Notes under the pieces: generated by a model
Told to the model about the DNA's origin: nothing
Databases searched by the model: none
Seen by the model: only the letters and a program-made list of their open reading frames with translations
Program-made: the position numbers and the translations under genes
NCBI RefSeq assembly: GCF_027596085.1
Contig: NC_072472.1
Span: 7,483,451-7,547,450 of the forward strand
Reading direction: 5' to 3'
Source of the DNA: Anoplopoma fimbria
Taxonomy: Eukaryota > Chordata > Actinopteri > Perciformes > Anoplopomatidae
Length of the DNA stretch: 64,000 nt
In this document: piece by piece, positions 48,597-59,557 of the stretch
Layout: the number at the start of each line of letters is the position of its first letter
How positions within the stretch are numbered: the stretch's first letter is position 1

Positions 48597-49446
48597 TTAG
48601 AAATGAACCCAGAACTACTACTGAATAAATTCAAAACCATCTCACACAGTTCAGAGAATTTTTTGGAAATACTTGTGACTGCACCGCAACAATGAACACT
48701 ACATGCCACAAGTCGGTTGACTGTCTCTTACACACTGTTGGGTTAACTTCCTCTCTGTGTCACATGGTTGGTGACCCCTGTTTTACCAGGTATTGATCCG
48801 TTAGTGGTCAGATAGAGACGGTCTTGATAATTGGCTACCTGGAAAGTTCCTACTGAAAAGCAGGTAAAATTCCTCCCCAAGAGCTGAATCGGCCCAATGA
48901 CCCAGTCTTGGCTTGAGCGCTTTGCTTTCTCCTTCTGTGAAACACCTCGATAAAGACAGCAATTAAGACAAGAAAAAAATAGCACTAGTGCTGCAACAGT
49001 CAGGTGTTATGTCTGGCACAAAGCTGCAATTATTGCCCGTCTGTTTTCCAGCAGTCTACTCTGTATCCCGCCAATGAGGGTGTGATAAGCACCTTAGCCA
49101 TCAATCATCTTTATGCTCATAGACAAAGATTTATTGGACGTTGAAGATGGTTGGAGATGAGATTCTTCTCCGGCTACAATAATAGGCAAACATAATTCTA
49201 CACACAGGTTGTACATATGATATCTTGGGAGTATGCAGTTATTACAGTGCTGTGACTAAATGTGTCCTTATATAGGGAGTAAATTGGGTTGCATGGGAGG
49301 ATAAGCATGACAGACTTACATGGAGAAAAAAAAAAAAAACAGGGCTAAAATGGTCTTTGCATTGACACGTAGTGCAACTGACATGTCTCGTTGCGCCTCA
49401 CTGACTGCACTACACTTCTGCTCATAGAACAGCTCAAAGACAGGAG
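48597..49446. other. unique sequence, no gene seen
   Basis: The part at 49020-49200 is compositionally balanced and repeat-free, a weak regulatory candidate. Confidence 0.5.
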
Positions 49447-49482
49447 ATGTCTAGACAGGTAATACATATACCGTCTAGACAT
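49447..49482. repeat. hairpin, 10+4-bp stem
   Basis: Outer arms ATGTCTAGAC and GTCTAGACAT pair perfectly. Inside them GGTA and TACC also pair, leaving a one-base bulge and a 7-nt loop (ATACATA). Each outer arm contains the self-complementary GTCTAGAC. Confidence 0.85.
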
Positions 49483-50981
49483 GGACAGTATGATGAATCC
49501 AAAAGGACACTCTACCTGTCTTGAGGAGACTGAAGAGTACATAGAGTAGCCTCAAATGAGCTCTCTGACAGACAACTTTCATAGTAAAAGAGAGCAGCGC
49601 TGTGGTGGTGAAACATGGCTCCAGGCAGCACTTAAAAAAAAATCTGCCAATATTTCATTGTGAAACATGGAAAGCTCAATATGTCCAACAAAGCTCTCCC
49701 TTTAAATCCTCTCTCAGCGTGAGAGATAAGCATGGCGGAGCTTTTAGAGATGACAGCGAAATGTATTATGCTTTAACAAGAGAGAGGAGAAGTCGGCCGA
49801 GGTCGGCGTGTGCCGTCTCACCGATTCAGTAACAGATTTCCCTCTCTGCTCTACATAGTGTAGAAACATCACATTTTCATGCCAGGTTTGGTCCAAGAGG
49901 GAGCCACTGTGGGAGAAAGTCTTCATGTGTTAGAGACTGAAAAATAAAGACTTGCCTTGGTGGACATACAGCTTTCCTGTGAGGAAAGAAAGACCAATGT
50001 GATGTGAATGGGCCAGAGAAGATGTGCTACGCCACATTACAACTTCCTTTCAACAGCGAGGTCGATCTTTACCTTGCTGTGTAGGTGGAGGTTTTTACAA
50101 AGAGGAGAAGAAAAACTACTGAGAGGAATAAAATGGATGCAACAGCTTTTGACTGTGAGTTATCACTATGCAAAACACAATCCAAAGCTTTATTCAAAGT
50201 CTGCATATGACTTTTTTTATAGAAAAATGTTTCATTTTCAACTTCTCTCATAGGTGACGCGTTCTATTCTCCTCTGGAAATGAGGGGAAGCGTCAGGTTT
50301 CCACTGCCGTAGGCAAAATACCACATCTCAACCGACAGACCGCCCTGTGTGCTCCTTTATAAGTGATCGATATAATATCAGACTGCATCCTATAAAAAAC
50401 GACTGGAAGCCTGAGGAAAAATAACATTGTATTTAAATGAAAATCTGTACATTCCTCTGTTGTTTTTACACCATTGGGAGCCATTGTGACTGCAGAAGTG
50501 AATTGGCTCACCTCTACAGTATGTTTATAGATGCAAAGCTAAATCCAAGAAAAAGTAACTCCCTCACATTGCCATATGCGTAGGTTTCACTTTCACACTA
50601 TAAAGCACTGCCAAAGTCTCCCACCCACCACAACCCTTTCAAGACATTCCTCACAAATAAAAGAGTCAGGGGTGTTATAGTCATCGCTTGGAACTTTATA
50701 AAAGCCTTTCAAATTAAGTTTCTTTAGACGGTTTACAAGCCCATTAACAAAGTGCTACAATATACCTGGAAATTAGTATAGATGTTTTACAAACAATTTC
50801 TCAAAGGTTTACAAATGATTTCGTAATCATTAACAATTTGTATAACAATAAAGTATATATAATCTAAAAATGTGTTCAATAAACTGTTTAAAATACCATA
50901 AATCATTGCATTAATAATGATGAGTAAACATTATTAATCAGCATTTCATTGTTTCTTAACAGGAAAATAACTATTTAACGT
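49483..50981. other. unique sequence, no gene seen
   Basis: No feature could be supported. Confidence 0.55.
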
Positions 50982-51182
50982 GTATTAATATATGGCGCCT
51001 TTCTAGTTTTCCGACTAAGCACTTTAACATAGGGCCCCTCAGGACTAACTACCATACACCTGCGGCACAGTTTTTGGTAGTGCCTTGCCCAAGGACACAT
51101 CGACATGTAGGTAGAAGCCGGGGGATCGAACTGCCACTCTTCTGATTGGCAGACGACCCACTCTACCTCTGAGCCGCAGCCC
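50982..51182 (-). mobile_element. second tRNA-derived SINE family
   Basis: On the minus strand the head reads GGCTGCGGCTCAGAGGTAGA then GTGGGTCGTC, a close tRNA A-box match, with a B box GTTCGATCCCC. A core GTGTCCTTGGGCAAGGCACT follows, then a tail AGTGCTTAGTCGGAAAACTA then GAAAGGCGCCATATATTAAT, resembling the L2-type ending GAAAAGCGCTATATAAAT. The core is shared with the SINE at 5591, but head and tail differ, so this is a distinct family built on the same core. B box near intact; tail eroded. Confidence 0.82.
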
Positions 51183-51309
51183 TAATGATGGTTGTCAGTA
51201 AGTGTCACCAATTAGGGTTCATCAATCAAGTGCAATTCCAAACAATTGCAGATGCTGTTGTTTGTGTCACACCAGTGATCATTAAAATTGTAATACATTT
51301 ACTTCCACT
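51183..51309. other. unique spacer
   Basis: No feature could be supported. Confidence 0.5.
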
Positions 51310-52230
51310 TCTCAGGGTCCCTGCTGCGAAGCGTAGCCATCGCTGATTCCCTCGGGGTGTATCTCATGTGCTAACTTTGGCTTCCTGTTCTCTTATTTCC
51401 CTCATCTCGTCGGAGAGAGCGCCAGGCAAAATGTTAGCACGTCACATAATTCACTCTCAAACAAACATTATGTCTTCCATTGTACTTTACAAAATGACTC
51501 TGCAACGCTCGTAATTTCAGCAATTTCTGATTAAAATCACAAAGAGGTTCTCTTTTGTCATTTTGTTGTTCTCCTCCCATACTGAGATCAAATTAAGTGT
51601 GTCCCAGAAAATATGTTTGGGCTTGGTGTCTTATCTTATAATTTTTTCCATAATGTGACAAATTACTGCTGCAACCTGACTCCACTCAGCCTGCAATCGT
51701 TAACTGGTTATCAATTATCCCACCCAAATAATATAGAGGGAGGTGTGAGCTAAAGTTACCGTTCCCTATGTGGTCATTGTGTTTCAAAGTTCATTACTCA
51801 GTCTCGACTACATTTTCACATTTCCCCAAAATGGGAGCCGTCTCCGGGGGCCGGTGAAGGGGAAATGGGCCTTGGACCTATTTACTGAGCCGTAATCCTA
51901 TCAATAATGAATCAGTCCCGTCTTAGTGAACACATCCCCCTCACTCAGCTTTTGGATGAAAGCTTTTCAATGTTGAGAGTTCACCTCTGACCCTTTTTCT
52001 GTTTTATTTTTTTTTTTCCTCTCGATGTTCAGCCTTTTGTTCTCCCTGTTTCTGGAGGGGAATCACCACTATTGTTCATCAGGACTGAAATGTTGACAAG
52101 GTTTCATTCCCGTAAAAAAACAATTACAGCACCTGACATAATTGATTAAGACTTTCAATCAAAGGGACAGCTTCAATTAATAATCAGCAGCTGCAATATT
52201 TGGTGAGAATGCAGACTTTCAATGGGAGCT
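51310..52230. promoter_or_regulatory. cluster of candidate conserved non-coding elements
   Basis: Three repeat-free, balanced blocks lie close together: 51320-51460, 51650-51960 and 52110-52220. The last holds CAATCAAAGGG (TCF/LEF-like, near 52156) 6 bp before CAATTAATAATCAGCAGCTG (two TAAT cores and the E-box CAGCTG, 52173-52192). The middle block holds ATCCTATCAATAATGAATCA near 51896. No open frame is credible. Density of such words is the highest in the window. Enhancer function is inference. Confidence 0.32.
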
Positions 52231-52539
52231 TTAAACCAAAATGAAATTTGGGACTTTTCTTTATCCAGCAAATCAAAGCACAAAGAAGAAACAGCGTGGG
52301 GGAAGGAAATCATACAGAAAAGTTCAAATCCAAAGAGAACATGAGGGTATCTGCCAGGATTAACATTAATATGTCATAGCAGCTTATTCTTTTTTTAAAT
52401 TTGAATCAGATTTGTGCAGGTTTTATGTCTACATGGATCACTTTTTTTTCTTCTTTCTAAACTGCCACTGTGAAGGAGCAGTCATCAAAAGGCTTAGTCA
52501 AAGGCACACACATATACACACACGCACACTCCCAGTGAC
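52231..52539. other. unique sequence, no gene seen
   Basis: T-rich patches near 52390 and 52442; short interrupted CA words near 52505-52530. No gene. Confidence 0.5.
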
Positions 52540-52870
52540 TTAGTTTGCCCTCCACAGTGCCTCTTTGAAATGTGCCACTGTGCTCCCGAACAAAGGTAAT
52601 AATGTCTCTCTTCTGCTGGTATCTGGGTCGAATGAGATCAATCAGTCTTTTGGGTGAAGAATCAGCATGCGCATCGCTCTTTTGTCGCCGTTGTCGAGAC
52701 GTAGGGGGCAGCAGGGATGAGCCTGATGTAAATCAAAAGACTTTCAGTTCACCCGGGGAGACGTGGTTCAGACACTATCAGCCCCGGCCATCACTGACCC
52801 TCAGTCCCTGAACAAAGGGTCATTATAGAGCCCCGAGAAGCCTTAATAGACTGACTGACAGATGAACTTG
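52540..52870. promoter_or_regulatory. GC-moderate segment, candidate regulatory element
   Basis: Balanced composition with CpG-containing words (GCATGCGCATCGC near 52665, GTCGCCGTTGTCGAGACGTA near 52683, CCCCGGCC near 52782). A plus frame of 79 codons is open but lacks recognisable content. It may be a further part of the 51.3-52.2 kb cluster. Confidence 0.22.
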
Positions 52871-53667
52871 GAAAGGTGTGCTTATGTGTCTTTGTGTGTG
52901 CAGGATAATGGGGGAAATGTTGTACAGTTTCGACAAGTGGGAAGCAGTTATGGATGTCACTCTCCCTGTGAGCAACTATAAAGCTGGTAGATAGTTGGCC
53001 TGTTGGGTTTAAAAGCGATGCACTGGCTTTTTAGTCCAGGTGGATCTTCTGTAAGTGGAGTCCACATCTGACTCTGGGCAAGACAAATGCTTATGGCCGC
53101 AGTTATTCAGTGTTATTCGATTCTCCTGTACACAAATGAGGTGCTTCAGGTTTGGCTGGACTAACAAGTTGTGTGCCTTTTAAAAAAGTATTTACTTATT
53201 TATTTATCATGAGAATATCCAGCCACTAGGCACAACAACAAAGGAATTCTTTCATTTTTGTAAACAGATTGCTGGTGAAATTCAGCAGCAAACCTCAAAT
53301 AATTCAACAAGTCAAACATATAACATATTTAAATGAAAAAAATACAAGCCAATTTCTTCTGAAAAATACAATATAATTCAAATTTGGAAGAGAATGTACA
53401 ACTTGGACTCCACATCTACTGTGGTCTGTTTTGCATAAAAGTAAGCATAACCATGAATTCTTAAAACTCAACTGATATGGGTGAGCTGTGAGGAATTCTG
53501 GGATTTGACAGCAGTGTTGTTACAACAAAATCAGAGAATGTATTCATATTATTGATGAAGCCTTGACCTAAATACAGAAGCCCAATGACATTGTGAAAAC
53601 CATGGTCTTCTGGGACTTTTTTTCAAGAAGGTGAGCTGCTTGTTTTCTCAAAAGCACAGCAGCCAAT
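52871..53667. other. unique sequence, no gene seen
   Basis: No feature could be supported. Confidence 0.55.
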
Positions 53668-54130
53668 TTAAAGGGTCAGTTCGCCCAAATGAGCAATATT
53701 TCCTCTCTTCCCTTTATTGGTATCTCTCCATGAAGATAGTTTTGCTTCCATTTGTCTGGGTTTTCAGATATTTTGGATTCCGGCCTCCTCCTTAACACAA
53801 TGGAGGAGCATGGAATTTAGTTTGTTTACACACAGCAGTGAAAAACCATTTAGAAAATTCATGAGCAACATCCTTTCCACAAACAGCTGACAGTACAATG
53901 GAGGAGAATGTATAATCCACAGAATACACTGTCTTTGCACAGTTGTTATAGGGGCTATAATGAAAAAAATGGAAAACCCATCCAAATCCTTTGTATTGAC
54001 GTGGAAGCAGAAATCTTGTGACGGGATGTGATGAAATCTGGACAAGTTAGACCAAAACCCAGTACTTCACAGTAGAGGCTACTGCCATGCTTTACCTCAA
54101 ACTGCATTAGCCTGAAATACTGGAAATCTG
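53668..54130 (+). repeat. degenerate dispersed fish repeat (MITE-like)
   Basis: It opens with TTAAAGGGTCAGTTCGCCCA, a typical start of a common fish element (AAAGGGACAGTTCACCCCAA). It continues with ATGAAGATAGTTTTG, TTCCGGCCTCCTCCTTAACA, CAATGGAGGAGCATGGAATT TAG, GGGGCTATAATGAAAA and GACGGGATGTGATGAAATCT, in the order I remember for that repeat. The right end and any inverted terminus are not identifiable. Overlapping minus frames (53764-54045) are explained by the repeat. Confidence 0.5.
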
Positions 54131-55623
54131 CTAAATCTGTTAGCTTCATTAACCATAACAAGCTCCCAGCACCACCAAAACCAAAAGTGAAAATCTCGTT
54201 CTGGCTAGTTCACCATTATTATGTACTTGAGCATTTCACTCAGCATGTCAAGCAAACAATTAGCAAGCTTGTCAGTGTCTTTAAATCACTTTATCACAAC
54301 AAATCACGAACACAGAGGTAGAACTCGCTGCTAATCATCTTCAACTGTTTGGTTCGATGGCTGTTTGGAGACCTGGGGTTCAGATAAATGAGCTTCCACT
54401 ATAACAGCACCTAAACTTTGGCGGCACTCGATTAGGCGTTGGGAAAAGGACCCTGAGTGGGAGCTTAGTCACCATCACAGTTGGACTTCACCTCAGCCAT
54501 TCAGCAACTAGCAGACACCCCCTACTGCTAGTGGCTTGACAGGAAGTCAATACAACCAGACATGTGCTAATGGTAACGGGAAAGGCTACAGAGCTCCCGA
54601 CAAACAAAATGTGGTTCTAACAAAGTCAGGAGGTGCTGCATATGATTTTTTTTTTTTTATTTGTTTTTTTGAGAACAATCAATAGATGCAATGTGTATCC
54701 TAAAACTACTGCGGGGCAAGTTAAATTAGGCTCCATTGATAGTTATGCTTTCCACATGTATATTATTTGGAGAGGCCCTGGTACTCAACAGAGACAGCAA
54801 ATATAGTTAGGGAGGGGGGGGACTAATACAAGGAGGTGTCAGGAAAAACAAAAAACTTCCATTAAAAAAGTCAAATACCAAAGCCCACAGAGATTATTGA
54901 GCAGGGGAGAGATAACCCGTCACCGTGTAACAGCGATAGCTTCGCCTTAAACCCACTCTATAAAGAAGACTGAACAAACAGTGTGCTGCTTACCCAGGGC
55001 CCACCATTGTGTAGTTGTGTTTGTTGCAGAGACTCCTCCAATAAATCGTCTTTTTCCTTCGGCGGTCTCATTTGGTGCACATCAGATATACTCTCCTCTT
55101 TCACTTGGGTAAACAATGGCAGGGAGATGGAGCCAGTGACTCAGTCCTTGGTAGATGCTGCACTTCACTGCCATATAAAAGTTTAATCAAAAGAGCAGGA
55201 GGCAGCAGTATCTCAGGGGACAGGCACAGAGCCACCAACCAGGAAGCTTTGGCAAGAGGTCTCATATCAAATTTAGAAGTCATTAGGATTGCTAATAAGC
55301 AATGGCCAATGCCATGAGCCTTGCTTGAGAGAACACTGCAAATGAAACGCTCCTCCTCATCTTAAATCCCGCAGGAGAGGCCAGAGAGAGGCCAGAGATT
55401 TCCATACGCGTTTTTAATAAAAATCCAGCATAATGAAAGATAAACAAGCGGGAGGCAGGATGGTGATATTTAATAACCACAGACTTCTTGCCTCCCCAGG
55501 TATCCATCCTCCCTCAATGGAACCCTTGTGTCAATACAGACTGCAAAGTGTTTAATCTAGAGTGAAGTCAAATCATAAAGACTAAAACCAGGGAACATCA
55601 CCACAGCTGGTGAAACAGGATCT
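54131..55623. other. unique sequence, no gene seen
   Basis: T-run near 54648. The segment 55170-55440 is compositionally balanced and may be regulatory, but frames on both strands mirror each other and none is credible. Confidence 0.5.
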
Positions 55624-56049
55624 TTGCAAGGGGATAAAATCAATGTGCTGGTGAAGCTTCGTGGTACGGTAGCCACTAAGAAGCCCAGACAGGTTGTTAA
55701 AGGATGCGAGAGCGACTTAGTGCAAGGTCAATCGGGATCCTGTGGCAGTTTCAGCTTATCCCAGAATCCCTCTTCTCAGAGTGCATCAATGGTGCCGCTG
55801 AGGGTGCATGAAATGTATGGTCCAGTTTGCTACATTTGCCACCAGTGTGCTATAAATGAGAGGGCAACGAGACATACGGCCAATTTGGTCACACTGAACT
55901 ATCCAGCCCATTTCTCAGTGTGGGAGGTGAACTCCCGCGTCAGCACTTTGAGGGGGCTTTTTGATAGAGCCCATGATGTGGAAGGTAGAAATCAGGTCAA
56001 AGCAGCAAAGGCAGAAATTGTCCAGCAATTATATGTGTTTATCAGCTAG
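55624..56049 (+). other. 141-codon open frame, unassigned
   Basis: One plus-strand frame is open from ATG at 55624 to TAG at 56047-56049. Composition is more even than in other long frames here and includes MYGPVCYICHQCAINERA with C-x2-C-x2-C spacing, but no domain is recognised. I see no repeat relation, and no promoter, splice or poly(A) context was identified. It could be a conserved non-coding stretch whose frame is open by chance. Confidence 0.15.
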
Positions 56050-56265
56050 AAAGTCTTTCTAAACACCTTCCAGAAATAATTGGACCACTTGGGAACGAAT
56101 TCCAAAAAATAAAAAAGTACTGAGGGGCACAAAATCGGCGTCTGGTGTAAGGGTTAGAGTTAGGGATCGGGCTTCACCTTTTCTCTCCTGTGTCGATGTG
56201 GAATTATACTGGGAGTATTTCAACCAATTTCACCCACTGAAAAAGAAAAGGTTACTGTTTGAATT
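56050..56265. other. unique sequence, no gene seen
   Basis: Contains GGGTTAGAGTTAGGGATC near 56149, a telomere-like word too short to call. Confidence 0.5.
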
Positions 56266-56341
56266 TGGGGACCTGAATCACCCGGAATGATGCATTCTGA
56301 CAAGTAAACTTTACCTTTTTACCAACTGAGCCAGTCTGATC
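56266..56341 (-). repeat. tRNA-like relic (decayed SINE head or tRNA)
   Basis: On the minus strand GATCAGACTGGCTCAGTTGG holds an exact A-box match (TGGCTCAGTTGG), and GGGTGATTCAGGTCCCC, about 50 bases further, is a weakened B box. The span of 76 bp is tRNA-sized. The D-arm and anticodon arm do not fold convincingly, so a functional tRNA is unlikely. Confidence 0.3.
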
Positions 56342-57624
56342 ACAAAAGGCAAGTTATCAAATGTTTGTAAGTCAAAGCTTATCTGGAAGGACTACGACCA
56401 TGTGGCTTATTAAGAAACACTCATTTTAAAACGAAGACATTCCAGTGGTCAAATATGGTGATTCAAAACTGCGTCAGTTGTTGGGGATGAGAATCTCTTG
56501 CAGCCTCTTCTAAAGCTTCATGGACTAACAACACAGGTGTAACTTGTGTAAGTGTAATATTGACTGGAAGAAAAAAATTTCCAAGGACGAGCTTGTCAAT
56601 GAAAAATAAGAAAGCAATTAATCAGTTTTACGTGCCAACAGTTGAATTACACCTTCATCTTTCTTAAAAGCCAGGATAAAAGACCAAGATTAAATGGAAT
56701 AAACAAGGCACTGTACACTTAGTTCATGTGTGATAAAAAAAAAGAACATTTGGGCATGATTGACACCACAAGGACTAGTCAGCACATTGTTCCACACTGA
56801 TAGCCAAAACGCTTAGAGGCAGCAACTCACTACACAGCATTTGACGAGGTGACAAAGGGAAAAAAAGAGGAAAGGAAGTGTTATCAAAAAGATTCTATCA
56901 CCAGACTTGCTGTGCCCCGCTGAGAACATTGTGTAATTTGGAGAAGATTAATCAGTGCAAAATAAGGGCTTGGAGAACCTTTTACACACATTCAAATGGA
57001 AACTCTGAAACCAAGCTTTTTAAACAATGTGTTAATCAAAAATTGCATTACCAAGTTGAGTTATTGATACCTTAAGCACAGCAGCACAAACAAAATGGCT
57101 TTTGGCTGTTACAAACTTCTACTGTATACCCAGTTGATTTGGCTGACTCATACTGCAAAAGCCTATTATTAGCTTTAGCTGAACATGACAATGCAGTTTT
57201 ACAAACTAGGCAGTGGACTCTTTCCCCCCTATTTCTAAGAGAGGGATCAGTGTGGACAAAGAGATGATTACAGCAACCCAAAACTGTTTCAGTGTACATA
57301 TGCTTGTGTGAACATTACAGTAACATGTATTTGAATAAAAATAACAAAAAAAACTATCATAACTGCTGAGATCTGGGAAATGCAGTGACATTGCAAATCA
57401 AGTAGTCAGGGAGGAAAAACAAGCAGGGAGACTATTTTGAGCAGGGAATTAAGGTGAACTGTAAAATGCATTTACCATAAAGTCTGTATACACAATATTC
57501 ATAACGGTTTATGGACCATCTTCCTGGACCAGCACTGACCTACTTTATTTACCCCAGCTGCGTATTTGAGGAATGATTACAGACTTTTCAGGTGTTCTTG
57601 CTTTCAATTTACCTGAAAATACAT
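56342..57624. other. unique sequence, no gene seen
   Basis: No feature could be supported. Confidence 0.55.
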
Positions 57625-57918
57625 TAGTGGTACCCAGCCTTTTTCCTTAAGGACCCCTTTTCTATCATTGAATCAACTGATGACCCCTGTGAAAGTGAAA
57701 TATTTTATGGATATGTCATATCATAGTCAGTACAGAACAATAACAGAGAGGGGAAGTTCTGTGAATACAGCTTTGTATTCAGGTCTTCACAGTGACCTTA
57801 ACTTGTTACTTTAAAAATAACAATTTCATTCAGTTTTCTTCACAGAGATGAATGAAAAACCGACACATAGGTCAACTGTTTATTAAAATGTTGGGACCCC
57901 CAAGTTGGTTACCAGTGG
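57625..57918. mobile_element. degenerate hAT-type element
   Basis: The left end TAGTGGTACCCAGCCTTTTT then CC...GGACCCCTTTT and right end GGGACCCCCAAGTTGGTTAC CAGTGG form imperfect inverted termini (about 10 of 14 end bases pair), of the CAGTGGTTCCCAACCTTTTT...GACCCC type known from hAT/Charlie-like elements. Internal TCAACTGATGACCCC also fits. No 8-bp target duplication survives. Non-coding, about 290 bp. Confidence 0.6.
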
Positions 57919-59439
57919 TTTAGATAATCCTTTAGATGATCTGTTGTATTGTTTACAATCTGTTTGACTGGCTGACTTACAGTAGATGTCATTTAATAGC
58001 AAGTAGAGTAAGCACATTGTCACATTACTTACAAAAATAAGACCCAAGTTGTAATGAACTTTAAGTATGTTCCTGCAAATCAACTTTAACTTTTAAGGGT
58101 CTGTAAATGTCGGCAGGCTTATTAAACCACTGTAGCTGCATTATTGATGACATTGATCAATGCCACATAGAAAGCACACTAACTGAGAAAGTGCTCCTGA
58201 CCTTCTGCTGGTAACATTTTAGGTATACATTTCCAAGCATTCCATCCTTTAAAATAATAAAATATGTAGTATATAGTGCAGTGCTTTATTAATGTGGTGG
58301 GCTGTACATCAACTTTACGCTGAATATCAAGAGAGCAAAAAGAAAAATCTGCAGATGTCTGAATGAGCGTGACGATGGCGGCTCGGGGGGGTGAGGGGCT
58401 CGACAAGCGTGAAGCGATAGATGATGCAACTGTGAATCCCCTTCATTAGTTAAATAGTCCCTGGCTTCTCATGTGCTTTTTGACTGCAGTGTAATTTGAG
58501 CAAAAGTCGGCTACGTGCAATTAAATCAGACTGTTACCACTGAGGGGCTGCATACTCACTACGGCGTGGATGGAAACATCAGAAAAACTTCCCCTTCTGC
58601 AATTACTTTATCAAAACATTCCTCACAAACCATTACAAAATCCCCAGTTTAAAGTTAGCCATTCTGATTATTCTGAAATAATCACCCGATTTACATAAAG
58701 CGGATCATTACGGAGCGTTTGGAGCAGGAGGTATCTGAACAAAACAACAAACACAGTGTTTAACCTTCCCCCTGGAGACTTTACATACATACTTAATGAT
58801 AAGGCCCATTTAACAGGTGCACCGAGGGAGGTTCCCATAAAATTACCCATAATGTCTATGTGATTAGCCTATACGTTATGTCCTACTAGCGCCTGAAAGC
58901 GATGCTAATTGTGGAGAACTAGGTAAGTAATATACAACACAGCTTGATGCTTTTTAACTCACACATTATTAGAAGCTTCTGCTGTTTTAAAATCCATTAA
59001 GATTTCACAAAGCTCAGTTGTTGAGGAGGAACAGAAACATGGTAATTTGAGCTATTAAATCTCAAAAACAGTCACCTTGTACACCTACAAAAAGAGCTTC
59101 TATTTGAATTTCAGTGGTTATATACAATGGGACTGATTCACTGTTTCAGGGTAACTTTTCACACTCTTCCACGAGGTTGAAATGACTGTTCGCCTGTGAT
59201 GAATTTGACAGATTTAGAGAGCTTTGTTCTCGTTTGACTCTAAAATGTAGAGGAAATGACCTTGTACCATTTGAGGGAATGATTTGTGATAAGGTGCGAC
59301 GCTCCCACAAAATGACTTTCCCGTACGAATAAACTGCTTTCTTGATGACGTTTCAAACATGCTTTCTCATGATTTACGGTCTCAGTTTTAAAACAGATTA
59401 AACACTGTGGTGGATGTTGTAAATTAAAACAAAGCACAG
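57919..59439. other. unique sequence, no gene seen
   Basis: 58440-58570 has balanced texture with TCATTAGTTAAATAG and GCAATTAAATCAGAC words, a weak regulatory candidate. Confidence 0.5.
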
Positions 59440-59440
59440 C

Positions 59441-59461
59441 AAAAAAAAAAAAAAAAAAAAA
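59441..59461. repeat. A21 homopolymer
   Basis: Twenty-one A in a row. Confidence 0.95.
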
Positions 59462-59486
59462 TCCCAAACTATCTAGTAGTCCCCCA

Positions 59487-59557
59487 GGCAACAAAACTAC
59501 AATTTTGTTATGTTAAGGCAACAAAACTACAATTTTGTTATGTTAAGGCAACAAAAC
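59487..59557. repeat. 30-bp tandem repeat, 2.4 copies
   Basis: The unit GGCAACAAAACTACAATTTT then GTTATGTTAA is present twice without mismatch and partly a third time. Its first 14 bp also occur in the dispersed repeat at 19593, suggesting a tandem expansion of a piece of that family. Confidence 0.9.

Noticed and set aside
56149..56166. Telomere-like GGGTTAGAGTTAGGG
   Set aside because: Two imperfect units only; chance is sufficient.
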